This document shows, piece after piece, positions 1 to 8,117 of a stretch of 8,208 nucleotides of DNA (positions are counted from its first letter, which is position 1; the number at the start of each line of letters is the position of its first letter). The position numbers were made by a program, and so were the translations under genes. Source of the DNA: Thauera sp. (GTDB lineage: Bacteria; Pseudomonadota; Gammaproteobacteria; Burkholderiales; Rhodocyclaceae); the NCBI GenBank assembly GCA_023150215.1, contig JAKLLJ010000141.1:1-8208 (forward strand), in the 5' to 3' direction. A model generated the notes under the pieces. The model had not been told where the DNA came from and did not search any database. It worked only from the letters and a program-made list of their open reading frames with translations.

Positions 1-950
1 GGCATGGAGGCGCGCATCGTGCCGCCGCGCGGCTACGACACCGCCTGGGTGCGCTTCGGCGCGCTGCGCGGCAAGGGTCTGGTGCGCAAGCTAATGCTGC
101 CGGTGAACCTGCTGTCGGGCTTCTGGCAGGCACTGCGCGCGATCCGCCGCGTCCGCCCCGACGTGGTGCTCGGCATGGGCGGCTACATCACCTTTCCGGG
201 TGGCATGATGGCCGCGCTGCTCGGACGTCCGCTGGTGCTGCATGAGCAGAACTCGGTCGCCGGCCTCGCCAACCGCGTGCTGGCCAAGGTGGCCGATCGT
301 GTGCTGAGCGGTTTCCCCGCGGTGCTGGAGAACGCGGAGTGGATGGGCAACCCGGTGCGTGCCGACATCGCCGCGGTGCTGCCGCCGGCCGAGCGCATGG
401 CCGGGCGCCAGGGCCCGCTGCGCGTGCTGGTGGTGGGGGGCAGCCTGGGTGCGGCGGTGCTCAACGAGACCGTGCCGCAGGCACTGCTGCGGCTCGCTCC
501 CGAACAGCGCCCGCAGGTGGTGCACCAGGCCGGCGAGCGCCAGATCGAGGCCCTGCGCGCGGCCTACGCCCGTGCGCAGGTCGAAGGCGAGCTGCGCCCC
601 TTCATCGACGACATGGCGGCAGCCTATGCCGACGCCGACCTGGTGATCTGCCGCGCCGGTGCGCTCACCGTCGCCGAACTCGCGGCGGCGGGCGTGGCCA
701 GTTTGCTGGTGCCCTTCCCGTACGCGGTGGACGATCACCAGACCGGCAACGCGCGTTTCCTCGCCGATCGCGGCGCGGCCTACCTGCTGCCCCAGTCCGA
801 ACTCACGCCCGACCGCTTGGCGGGCATCCTTTCCAGCCTCGACCGCGGCCGGCTGCTGCAGATGGCCGAGAACGCGCGCACGCTCGCCAAGCCGTTCGCA
901 GCGGTGGCGGTGGCCACGCTGTGCGCGGAATTGGCTGGCGGAGAAAACCA

Positions 951-954
<4 letters not shown>
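1..954 (+). CDS. murG: MurG, lipid II-forming GlcNAc transferase (5' end missing)
   Basis: This is UDP-N-acetylglucosamine:undecaprenyl-pyrophosphoryl-MurNAc-pentapeptide GlcNAc transferase, the GT-B enzyme that converts lipid I to lipid II on the cytoplasmic face of the inner membrane. The frame is open from base 1. The first Met (base 4) aligns with about residue 44 of E. coli MurG, so it is an internal Met; the N-terminal GGTGGH-type motif lies off the window. Counting from that Met, visible family motifs are LRGKG (21-25), DVVLGMGGY (53-61), the HEQN motif (80-83), GNPVR (115-119), VLVVGGSLGA (141-150, start of the C-terminal Rossmann domain), FIDDMAAAYADAD (200-212) and CRAGALTVAELAAAG (216-230, part of the UDP-GlcNAc site). 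The 316 visible residues plus about 43 missing ones fit the usual ~355. The stop overlaps the murC start as ATGA, which implies translational coupling. The identification is secure; the true start is not visible. Confidence 0.97.
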
Positions 955-2362
<1,408 letters not shown>

Positions 2363-2366
<4 letters not shown>

Positions 2367-3277
2367 AGACGCGTTTCGGAAAGGTTGCGGTGCTGTTCGG
2401 CGGTTCGTCCGCCGAGCGCGAGGTGTCCCTGATGTCGGGTGCGGCGGTGCTGGCTGCGTTGCAGGCGGCCGGGGTGGATGCGCACGCCTTCGATCCGGCC
2501 GCACGCGACCTGCACATTCTCAAGGAAGAAGGTTTCGCGCGCGTCTTCATCGCGCTCCATGGACGTGGTGGCGAAGACGGCACCGTGCAGGGCGCGCTCG
2601 AGCTGATGGGCATCCCCTACACTGGCAGCGGCGTGATGGCGTCCGCGCTGTCCATGGACAAGTGGCGCACCAAGATGGTGTGGCTGGCCGCCGGCCTGCC
2701 CACGCCACGCTACGCGATCCTGCAGCACGATACCGATTGGGACGCGGTGGTCGCCGAGCTCGGCCTGCCGATCTTCGTCAAGCCGGTGCATGAAGGCTCC
2801 AGCATGGGGGCGACCAAGGTGACCGAGGGCGGACAGCTGCGCGCGGCCTGGGAACTCGCGGCGCGCTACGACAGCCTGGTGATCGCCGAGGAGTTCATCA
2901 CCGGTGCCGAGCTCACCGCACCCTTCCTCGAGGATCGCGTGCTGCCGCTGGTGCGCATCGTCGCTCCCGGCGGCAACTACGACTACCAGCACAAGTACTT
3001 CACCGACGACACCCGCTACGACTGCCCCTGCGGCCTGCCCGCGGCGCAGGAGGTCGAACTGCAGGCGATGGTGATGAAGTGCGCGCGTGTGCTCGGCTGC
3101 CGCGGCTGGGGCCGCGCCGACCTCATCCTCACCGATGACGGCCGCCCTTACCTGCTCGAGATGAACACCTCGCCCGGCATGACCGGCCACTCGCTGGTGC
3201 CGATGTCGGCGCGGGTGGCAGGGCTGGATTTCACTGCCCTGTGCCTCGAGATCCTGGAGGGCGCCCGGCTTGGCTGA
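2363..3277 (+). CDS. ddlB: DdlB, D-alanine--D-alanine ligase
   Basis: This ATP-grasp enzyme joins two D-Ala molecules to make the dipeptide used for UDP-MurNAc-pentapeptide, in the cytoplasm. I chose the GTG at 2363: it overlaps the murC stop by 4 bases, has GAGGAA at 2352-2357 five bases upstream, and places the conserved GGSSAEREVSL motif at residues 13-23. The protein has 304 aa (E. coli DdlB 306). Other motifs are ALHGRGGEDGTVQG (64-77), YTGSGVMASALSMDK (86-100), the ATP-grasp stretch FVKPVHEGSSMG (138-149), YDYQHKYF (206-213) and the metal-binding end GWGRADLILTDDG to LLEMNTSPGMTGHSLVP (248-280). By comparison with E. coli, Glu18, a Ser of EGSSMG and Tyr212 match the Glu15/Ser150/Tyr216 triad, and Asp253, Glu266 and Asn268 match the metal ligands. 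The frame upstream of 2363 is a murC shadow. The symbol follows cluster position; D-Ala-D-Ala rather than D-Ala-D-lactate specificity fits the tyrosine motif. Confidence 0.97.
3255..3260 (+). promoter_or_regulatory. Ribosome binding site selecting the ftsQ TTG start
   Basis: TGGAGG lies inside the end of ddlB, nine bases before the TTG at 3270. No ATG or GTG in the ftsQ frame lies between this site and the membrane segment, so this Shine-Dalgarno-like motif is the main reason to accept TTG as the start. Confidence 0.55.
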
Positions 3278-4133
3278 AGCAGGCATCCGTCTCGCGTCGA
3301 TCCGCTCTGCGCGCCGTCCGGCGCCGGGCGGGCCTGCGCGCGCGGGGGGCGAGCGTGGGCTGTGGCATCGGCCCGCGCTGCTCAACCTGGTCTCCGACCT
3401 GCTGACCCTGTGCGCCGCGGTGGCGCTGGGCTGGGCGCTGGTGATCTGGTTCGTGTCGCGGCCACTGTTTCCGCTGCGCGAGCTGGTGGTCCTGAACAAT
3501 CCGGGCCAGGTCACGGAGGAACAGCTCGAGTACGCCGCCCGCCTGGCGGTGCAGGGCAACTTCTTCACCGTCGACCTGGCGGCAGTCAAGGAAACCTTCG
3601 AGAAGCTGCCCTGGGTGCGCAAGGCCGAAGTGCGGCGGCGTTGGCCGGACGCGCTCGAGTTGCGCCTGCACGAGCATGAGGCGGTGGCCTACTGGACGGT
3701 GTCCGAGAGTGGTGAGGCGCGTCTGGTGAACCGCCAGGGCGAGGTTTTCGTGGCCGCATCCAATGCCGACATGCCGCAGTTCGACGGTCCGCAAGGCTCT
3801 TCAGGCTGGTTGCTCGCGCGCCATGGCGAGTTCTCGTCGATGCTGCAGCCGCTCGGTGTGCGCCTGGTGGGGCTTGGCCTTTCGGCGCGCGAGGCGTGGC
3901 AGCTCCAGCTCGACAACGGCATGACCATTGTGCTTGGGCGCGAACAGGACAAGTCGCCGCTGGTCGAGCGCCTGCGGCGGTTCATCGCGGTGTGGCCGCG
4001 CGTGGAAGACGAAATCGACATCGACATCAAGGTCGCGGACCTGCGCTATCCGGGCGGGTTCGCCCTGACGCCTGCAGACGCCTCGGTGCTGCAGCAGCCC
4101 GCGACCCCGGCAGGCAGGAAAGGCAAGAAATGA
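3270..4133 (+). CDS. ftsQ: FtsQ, divisome membrane protein with POTRA domain
   Basis: FtsQ is a bitopic inner-membrane protein that joins the FtsBL complex and helps activate septal peptidoglycan synthesis. The sequence shows an Arg/Ala/Gly-rich cytoplasmic tail (1-35), one membrane helix at about 40-62 (VSDLLTLCAAVALGWALVIW at 41-60), a POTRA domain at about 67-136 (starting FPLRELVV, containing EKLPWVRKAEVRRRWPDALE at 111-130), and the periplasmic FtsQ domain to about 265, ending near YPGGFAL. At 287 aa it is close to E. coli FtsQ (276). The start is TTG, overlapping the ddlB stop by 8 bases; a CTG or other unusual codon near residue 31 could also serve, since the first 30 residues look unconserved. 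The stop overlaps ftsA as ATGA. Family identity follows from position, topology and the POTRA motif; sequence conservation in FtsQ is generally low. Confidence 0.93.
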   Translation: MAEAGIRLASIRSARRPAPGGPARAGGERGLWHRPALLNLVSDLLTLCAAVALGWALVIWFVSRPLFPLRELVVLNNPGQVTEEQLEYAARLAVQGNFFTVDLAAVKETFEKLPWVRKAEVRRRWPDALELRLHEHEAVAYWTVSESGEARLVNRQGEVFVAASNADMPQFDGPQGSSGWLLARHGEFSSMLQPLGVRLVGLGLSAREAWQLQLDNGMTIVLGREQDKSPLVERLRRFIAVWPRVEDEIDIDIKVADLRYPGGFALTPADASVLQQPATPAGRKGKK

Positions 4134-5359
4134 GCAAGCAATACAACGAATTGATCGTCGGCCTGGACATCGGCACCGCCAAGGTCACCTGCATGGTGGC
4201 GGAGGTCAAGCCCGATGGGCGGCTCAACGTGGTCGGCCTCGGCACCCAGTCCACCAGCGGCCTCAAGCGTGGCGTGGTGGTCAATATCGAGGCCACGGTG
4301 GATGCGATCTCGCGTGTGGTGCAGGAAGTCGAGCTGATGGCCGACTGCAAGATCCACGAGGTCTATACCGGCATCGCGGGCAGCCACATCAAGAGTTTCA
4401 ACTCCAGCGGCACGGTCGCGATCAAGGAAAAGGAGGTCTCGCCGCTCGATGTCGAGCGCGTGATCGAGGTCGCACGCGCGATGCCGATCCCGGCCGAGCA
4501 GCAGATCCTGCACATCCTCACCCAGGAATTCATCATCGACGGCCAGGGCGGCGTGCGCGAGCCGATCGGCATGAGCGGGGTGCGCCTCGAGGTCAAGGTG
4601 CACATCGTCACCGGGGCGGTGTCGGCGGCGCAGAACGTGATCAAGTGCGTGCGCCGCTGCGGTCTCGAGGTCATGGACCTGAGCCTGCAGCCGCTCGCCT
4701 CCAGCCATGCGGTGCTGACCGAGGATGAGAAGGAGCTCGGGGTGTGCATGGTCGACATCGGCGGTGGCACCACCGACATCGCGGTGTTCACCCAGGGCGC
4801 GATCCGCCACACCGCGGTGATCCCGGTCGCCGGCGACCAGGTCACCAATGACATCGCGATGGCCTTGCGCACGCCGACCTCGGAGGCCGAGGAGATCAAG
4901 ATCCGCCATGGCGTCGCGATGCACCAGATGGCCGATCCGGAGGAAATGATCGAGGTTCCCGGTGTGGGTGACCGCCCGCCGCGCAAGCTGTCGCGCCAGG
5001 CCCTTGCCGACGTGATCGAGCCGCGCGTGTCCGAGCTGTTCGAGCTGGTGCAGGCCGAGCTGCGCCGCAGCGGCTACGAGGAGTTGCTGTCCTCGGGCAT
5101 CGTGCTGACCGGTGGCTCGGCGGTGATGCGCGGCATGGCCGAGCTGGCGGAGGATGTTTTCCACATGCCGGCCCGTGTGGGCGCGCCGCAGTACGACGGC
5201 GGGCTGGCCGACGTGGTCTGCCAGCCACGCTATGCGACGGCGATGGGCCTGGTCATGGAGGGAGCGGCGCAGCGGCGCCGGGGGCTGCAGGCGCGCGAGC
5301 CGCGCAGTGTCAAACAGATCTTCGGACGCATGAAGTCGTGGTTCGAACGCAACTTCTGA
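4130..5359 (+). CDS. ftsA: FtsA, actin-like membrane anchor for FtsZ
   Basis: FtsA is an actin-family ATPase that tethers FtsZ filaments to the inner membrane and recruits later divisome proteins. The ATG at 4130 overlaps the ftsQ stop as ATGA and has AGGAAAGG at 4116-4123. The protein has 409 aa (E. coli 420). Visible features are phosphate 1 motif VGLDIGTAKV (10-19), the FtsA-specific 1C subdomain at roughly 80-160 (IAGSHIKSFNSSG at 82-94), phosphate 2 motif MVDIGGGTTDIAVF (207-220), IPVAGDQVTNDIA (231-243), the adenosine motif GIVLTGGSAVMRG (323-335) and a C-terminal amphipathic membrane-targeting helix VKQIFGRMKSWFERNF (394-409). All nucleotide-binding motifs are intact. The upstream part of the same open frame is a shadow of ftsQ. 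Coupling to ftsQ but a 141-base gap before ftsZ suggests that FtsA and FtsZ levels are set separately. Confidence 0.98.
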   Translation: MSKQYNELIVGLDIGTAKVTCMVAEVKPDGRLNVVGLGTQSTSGLKRGVVVNIEATVDAISRVVQEVELMADCKIHEVYTGIAGSHIKSFNSSGTVAIKEKEVSPLDVERVIEVARAMPIPAEQQILHILTQEFIIDGQGGVREPIGMSGVRLEVKVHIVTGAVSAAQNVIKCVRRCGLEVMDLSLQPLASSHAVLTEDEKELGVCMVDIGGGTTDIAVFTQGAIRHTAVIPVAGDQVTNDIAMALRTPTSEAEEIKIRHGVAMHQMADPEEMIEVPGVGDRPPRKLSRQALADVIEPRVSELFELVQAELRRSGYEELLSSGIVLTGGSAVMRGMAELAEDVFHMPARVGAPQYDGGLADVVCQPRYATAMGLVMEGAAQRRRGLQAREPRSVKQIFGRMKSWFERNF

Positions 5360-5500
5360 ACCATGCGTCATGCGGCTTTTCATTTTGGATGAGTGCCGAT
5401 CACTACCGTTTATTTAGTAGTAGACTTTAACGTTGATACTAGATGCAGGCCGGCGGGCGTTCGGTGTTGAGCAGGGCCGTCAAATCAGGAGGCGAGGCTA
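5360..5500 (+). promoter_or_regulatory. ftsA-ftsZ intergenic region, probable ftsZ promoter
   Basis: This is the only sizeable gap between murG and ftsZ. Bases 5375-5444 are clearly AT-richer than everything around them. Candidate elements, none matching a full sigma-70 consensus with good spacing, are GATACT (5435-5440, four of six -10 positions), TAGACT (5421-5426), TTGGAT (5385-5390, -35-like) and TTGATA (5433-5438, -35-like but with only GC-rich sequence downstream). There is a run of three TAG triplets at 5415-5423 and the palindrome AACGTT at 5429-5434. No terminator hairpin with a T tail is visible, so upstream transcripts may read through. That ftsZ has its own promoter here is inference from the base composition and from ftsZ being needed in excess of ftsA. 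Confidence 0.45.
5487..5492 (+). promoter_or_regulatory. Strong ribosome binding site of ftsZ
   Basis: AGGAGG, a full match to the anti-Shine-Dalgarno core, stands eight bases before the ftsZ ATG. It is the best ribosome binding site in the window, in line with the high FtsZ level cells need compared with FtsA and FtsQ. Confidence 0.85.
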
Positions 5501-6643
5501 ATGTTTGAAATCGTTGAAAAGGAACCGACCGGTACCGTCATCAAGGTGGTCGGTGTCGGCGGTGCAGGGGGTAACGCGGTCGACCACATGATCCGCGAGG
5601 GTGTGAAGGGGGTGCACTTCATCTCCGCCAACACCGACGCGCAGGCGCTCAAGCGCTGCCTTGCTCCGGTCAAGGTGCAGCTCGGCGTCACCGGGCTCGG
5701 CGCCGGCTCCAAGCCGGAGGCGGGCCGTGCCGCGGCGCAGGAGTCGCGCGAAGCGATCGCGGCCGCGCTCGAGGGGGCGCACATGGTGTTCATCACCGGC
5801 GGCATGGGTGGCGGCACCGGCACCGGCGCAGCGCCGGTGGTGGCCGAGATCGCCAAGGAGATGGGCCTCCTGACCGTCGCCGTGGTGACCAAGCCCTTCG
5901 ACTTCGAAAACCGCATCCGTGTCGCCGAGAGCGGTATCGAGGAGCTCACCCGCCACGTCGATTCGCTGATCGTCGTGCTCAACGACAAGCTGCTCGACGT
6001 CTATGGCGATGACGCCGGCTTCGAGGAGTGCTTCCGCTCCGCCGACAATGTGTTGCGCTCGGCCGTGGGCGGCATTGCCGAGATCATCAACGTGCCTGGC
6101 CTGGTCAACGTCGACTTCCAGGACGTGCGTACCGCGATGGCCGAGATGGGGCGTGCGATGATGGGCTCGGCGGAGGCCGCCGGCATGGATCGCGCCCGCA
6201 TCGCCGCCGAGCAGGCCGCGGTGTCGCCGCTGCTCGAAGGAACCGAGTTGTCGGGAGCGCGCTGCGTGCTGATCAACATCACTGCCAGCAAGTCCTTGAA
6301 GATGTCGGAAGTGCGCGACGCAGTGAAGACGGTTCAGGCCTTCGCCGCACCGGAAGCCTTCGTCAAGTACGGCACCGTGTTCGACGACACCATGGAAGAC
6401 CGCATCCGCATCACCGTGGTCGCCACCGGCTTGGGCGCACCGCGCGCCGCACGCCAGCCGGTGATGCAGGTGGTTCAGGGCACCGGCACCTATGGCCCGT
6501 CGATGGGCGGTAGCGTGGACATGACCAATCTCGACGTCCCTGCGGTGATGCGCAGCGGCCGCCGCACCACGGTGGAAGCGATGAGCACCAGCGGCGTCGG
6601 CACCTACGACATCCCGGCCTTCCTACGCCGCCAGGCGGACTGA
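5501..6643 (+). CDS. ftsZ: FtsZ, tubulin-like cell division GTPase
   Basis: FtsZ polymerises with GTP into the cytokinetic ring at midcell and is anchored there by FtsA. The ATG at 5501 follows AGGAGG and begins MFEIVEKEPTGTVIKVVGVG, a typical betaproteobacterial N-terminus. The 380 aa match the usual length (E. coli 383). Visible features are GVGGAGGNAVDHM (18-30), NTDAQAL (44-50), GLGAGSKPEAGR (65-76), the tubulin signature GGMGGGTGTGA (100-110), NDKLL (161-165), the T7 loop NVDFQDVR (203-210) with Asp205 and Asp208 matching the GTP-hydrolysing aspartates, a linker of about 55 residues after TVVATGLG (305-312), and the C-terminal peptide YDIPAFLRRQAD (369-380) that binds FtsA and ZipA-type partners. 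Two details look unusual compared with E. coli: the stretch after KPFDFE (131-136) is two residues shorter and lacks the usual Gly, and GARC (252-255) carries Cys where Gly is common. Identity is certain. Confidence 0.99.
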   Translation: MFEIVEKEPTGTVIKVVGVGGAGGNAVDHMIREGVKGVHFISANTDAQALKRCLAPVKVQLGVTGLGAGSKPEAGRAAAQESREAIAAALEGAHMVFITGGMGGGTGTGAAPVVAEIAKEMGLLTVAVVTKPFDFENRIRVAESGIEELTRHVDSLIVVLNDKLLDVYGDDAGFEECFRSADNVLRSAVGGIAEIINVPGLVNVDFQDVRTAMAEMGRAMMGSAEAAGMDRARIAAEQAAVSPLLEGTELSGARCVLINITASKSLKMSEVRDAVKTVQAFAAPEAFVKYGTVFDDTMEDRIRITVVATGLGAPRAARQPVMQVVQGTGTYGPSMGGSVDMTNLDVPAVMRSGRRTTVEAMSTSGVGTYDIPAFLRRQAD

Positions 6644-6688
6644 GCGCCGCGCCTCTGCCGGGCTGCCGGTGGGCGGTCGTCGTGACAG

Positions 6689-6741
6689 GAAACCCTCGTT
6701 CGGGCCGCCGCCTCCGGTCCGAACGAGGGTTTCGCCTTTTT
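6689..6741 (+). terminator. Intrinsic terminator after ftsZ
   Basis: A perfect 15-bp inverted repeat pairs 6689-6703 (GAAACCCTCGTTCGG) with 6719-6733. The stem can be extended inward by a G-U pair and two G-C pairs, leaving a 9-base loop (6707-6715). A T5 run at 6737-6741 follows after GCC. It lies 45 bases past the ftsZ stop. The left side lacks an A run, so it should act only on + strand transcripts. It ends the dcw transcript and isolates lpxC. Confidence 0.92.
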
Positions 6742-6816
6742 CGGCACGGCCTGCAACATTCGCTTGCGCAACAGCGGCGGCGTATCGGGCTCATAGCCGG
6801 TGGCCTCCGGGGTGCG

Positions 6817-6825
6817 TGCTAAAAT
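6817..6825 (+). promoter_or_regulatory. Extended -10 promoter of lpxC
   Basis: TGCTAAAAT holds a TGn extension directly before TAAAAT (6820-6825), five of six matches to the TATAAT box. No good -35 box stands 16-18 bases upstream (about 6796-6803 reads CCGG-type sequence), which is usual for extended -10 promoters. Transcription would start near 6832, giving a short leader of about 20 bases to the lpxC ATG. The placement just after a strong terminator supports a promoter here. Confidence 0.6.
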
Positions 6826-6850
6826 TGCTGCTGTTCAAAGGACAAACACC

Positions 6851-7777
6851 ATGATCAGGCAGCGCACCCTCAAGTCGGTCGTCACCGCCACCGGTGTAGG
6901 GCTGCACGGTGGCCGCAAGGTGACGCTGAGCCTGCGTCCGGCCCCGCCCGACACCGGCATCGTGTTCCACCGCGTCGATCTCGACCCGCCCCTGACCCTG
7001 CCCGCCGATCCCTACGCCGTGTGTGACACGCGCATGTGCTCCGGCCTGGAAAAGGGCGGCCACAAGGTTGGCACCGTCGAGCATCTGATGTCGGCGCTTG
7101 CCGGTCTCGGTATCGACAACCTGCATGTCGATGTCGATGCGCCGGAGATCCCCATCCTCGACGGCAGTTCGGCCCCCTTCGTGTTCCTGCTCCAGTCGGC
7201 GGGCATCGAGGAGCAGAAGGCGGCAAAGAAGTTCCTTCGCGTGAAAAGGCCGGTCGAATACGTCGAGGGTGACAAGTGGGTTCGGCTGGAGCCTTACGAC
7301 GGCTTCAAGCTGTCGTTCTCGATCGTGTTCAACCACCCGGCGATCGACAATACGTCCACCCAGGTCGTCATCGACTTCGCCGAGCAGTCCTACGTGCGCG
7401 ACGTGGCGCGCGCGCGCACCTTCGGTTTCATGCAGGACGTCGAGTTCATGCAGGCCAACGGGCTGGCGCTCGGCGGCAGCCTCGAGAATGCGATCGTGAT
7501 GGACGAGTACCGCGTGCTCAACGCCGAAGGCTTGCGCTACGCCGACGAATTCGTCAAGCACAAGGTGCTCGACGCAATCGGTGACCTCTACCTGTGCGGC
7601 CACCCGCTGCTCGCCGCCTATTCAGCGCACAAGGCCGGCCATGCGCTGAACAACCAGATCCTGCGCGTGCTGCTGGAGGACAAGGAAGCCTGGGAGATCG
7701 TCAGCTTCGACCAGGACGCTGCGACGCCGGCCGCGGTGACGCACCAGTTCGCACCGCTCGTGGCGGCGTTCGCATGA
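6851..7777 (+). CDS. lpxC: LpxC, UDP-3-O-acyl-N-acetylglucosamine deacetylase
   Basis: LpxC is the zinc-dependent cytoplasmic deacetylase that carries out the committed step of lipid A synthesis. The frame opens earlier, at a GTG at 6800, but the ATG at 6851 is chosen: it gives MIRQRTLKSVVTATGVGLH, collinear with E. coli LpxC, and has AAAGGA at 6837-6842, while the GTG lies upstream of the likely promoter. The protein has 308 aa (E. coli 305). Expected active-site residues are present: VEHLMSAL (76-83) with Glu77 and zinc ligand His78, the second domain's KHKVLDAIGDL (236-246) with zinc ligands His237 and Asp241, and KAGHALNN (261-268) with catalytic His264. Other family stretches are PEIPILDGSSAPF (98-110) and RARTFGF (187-193). 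The C-terminus ends hydrophobically (APLVAAFA), as in E. coli LpxC, where the tail is a FtsH degradation signal; whether that applies here is inference. The stop overlaps a possible start (ATGA at 7774-7777). Confidence 0.98.
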   Translation: MIRQRTLKSVVTATGVGLHGGRKVTLSLRPAPPDTGIVFHRVDLDPPLTLPADPYAVCDTRMCSGLEKGGHKVGTVEHLMSALAGLGIDNLHVDVDAPEIPILDGSSAPFVFLLQSAGIEEQKAAKKFLRVKRPVEYVEGDKWVRLEPYDGFKLSFSIVFNHPAIDNTSTQVVIDFAEQSYVRDVARARTFGFMQDVEFMQANGLALGGSLENAIVMDEYRVLNAEGLRYADEFVKHKVLDAIGDLYLCGHPLLAAYSAHKAGHALNNQILRVLLEDKEAWEIVSFDQDAATPAAVTHQFAPLVAAFA

Positions 7778-7917
7778 CGATGCGTTACGGGCCGGCGAGC
7801 GTTCGATCGAATCTGCGCGCTGCGCGCGGGCTCGCGCGCCGGTGCAAGTGCGCGGCCGCGGAGATGCCCGGCTGCGAGGTGGCCGCGAGATCGTGCGTAG
7901 GGGCGTGCGCATGCTGA
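7774..7917 (+). CDS. Doubtful 47-codon cysteine-rich reading frame
   Basis: An ATG at 7774 overlaps the lpxC stop as ATGA, and the frame runs 47 codons to a TGA at 7915-7917, which itself overlaps the ATG of the next small gene at 7911. The product would be basic, with six Cys (for example RCKC and ACAC) and no membrane segment. Against it: no clear ribosome binding site before 7774, many TGC and CGC codons that arise by chance in GC-rich DNA, and no family I recognise. A second in-frame ATG follows at 7780. It could be a coupling leader between lpxC and the membrane protein gene, or merely untranslated spacer. It is listed because both of its ends overlap neighbouring genes. Confidence 0.15.
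   Translation: MTMRYGPASVRSNLRAARGLARRCKCAAAEMPGCEVAARSCVGACAC
7822..7839 (+). other. GC hairpin between lpxC and the small membrane protein gene
   Basis: GCGCGCG (7822-7828) and CGCGCGC (7833-7839) form a perfect 7-bp stem around the tetraloop GGCT. No T run follows, so it does not look like an intrinsic terminator. It could slow decay or cause pausing in the transcript between the two genes, but alternating GC is common in this base composition and function is unproven. Confidence 0.3.
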
Positions 7918-8099
7918 TCATGCGCCTTCTGCTGTTGCTCGCAGTGCTGTCGATCGGTGGCTCGGCCATCCTGTGGCTGCTCACCGGCAACCCGCGCTAC
8001 AAGGCGTGGGCGTGGAAGGCCTGTCGCGCCATGCTGGTGATGTTGTTCGTGCTCTTCGCGCTGTTCGCCATCGAGCGCGTGCTCGCCCCGGTCGCCTGA
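7911..8099 (+). CDS. Small inner-membrane protein with two predicted helices, unknown function
   Basis: The 62-aa product starts MLIMRLLLLLAVLSIGGSAI and has two hydrophobic segments, about 4-26 and 42-57, joined by a short basic, aromatic loop, GNPRYKAWAWKACR (29-42). The Met/Leu/Phe-rich second helix ends in ERVLAPVA. A positive-inside reading would put the Arg/Lys-rich loop in the cytoplasm. I chose the ATG at 7911 because AGGGG at 7899-7903 stands seven bases before it; the ATG at 7920 would drop three residues and has no good site, and the GTG at 7842 adds an Arg-rich stretch that looks like shadow. The gene lies 133 bases after lpxC with no terminator between, so it is probably read with lpxC. 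The spread of hydrophobic residues is far from what random GC-rich DNA gives, so I think it is real. I do not recognise a named family, and no function can be assigned. Confidence 0.7.
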   Translation: MLIMRLLLLLAVLSIGGSAILWLLTGNPRYKAWAWKACRAMLVMLFVLFALFAIERVLAPVA

Positions 8100-8117
8100 A
8101 GCGTTGCGTCCGCTCCC

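Noticed and set aside
4046..5383. A 445-codon open frame on the - strand across ftsA
   Set aside because: Its low-complexity His/Arg/Leu/Asp-rich composition mirrors the ftsA codon pattern; there is no credible domain or ribosome binding site.
5415..5423. DnaA-trio-like TAG repeat taken as part of a replication origin
   Set aside because: There are no recognisable DnaA boxes next to it and the setting between ftsA and ftsZ is not an origin context; noted only as a possible regulatory island.
6800..6850. Upstream GTG start extending lpxC by 17 codons
   Set aside because: The extension has no counterpart in LpxC, would place the start before the likely promoter, and the ATG at 6851 has the better ribosome binding site and conserved N-terminus.
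7897..7905. GTAGGGGCG resembling the head of the REP units (8 of 9)
   Set aside because: No hairpin with a GGAA loop follows; it is better explained as the ribosome binding site of the gene at 7911.
7842..7910. GTG start extending the small membrane protein by 23 codons
   Set aside because: The extra stretch is Arg/Gly-rich with no membrane or signal character, and the ATG at 7911 has AGGGG at a good distance.
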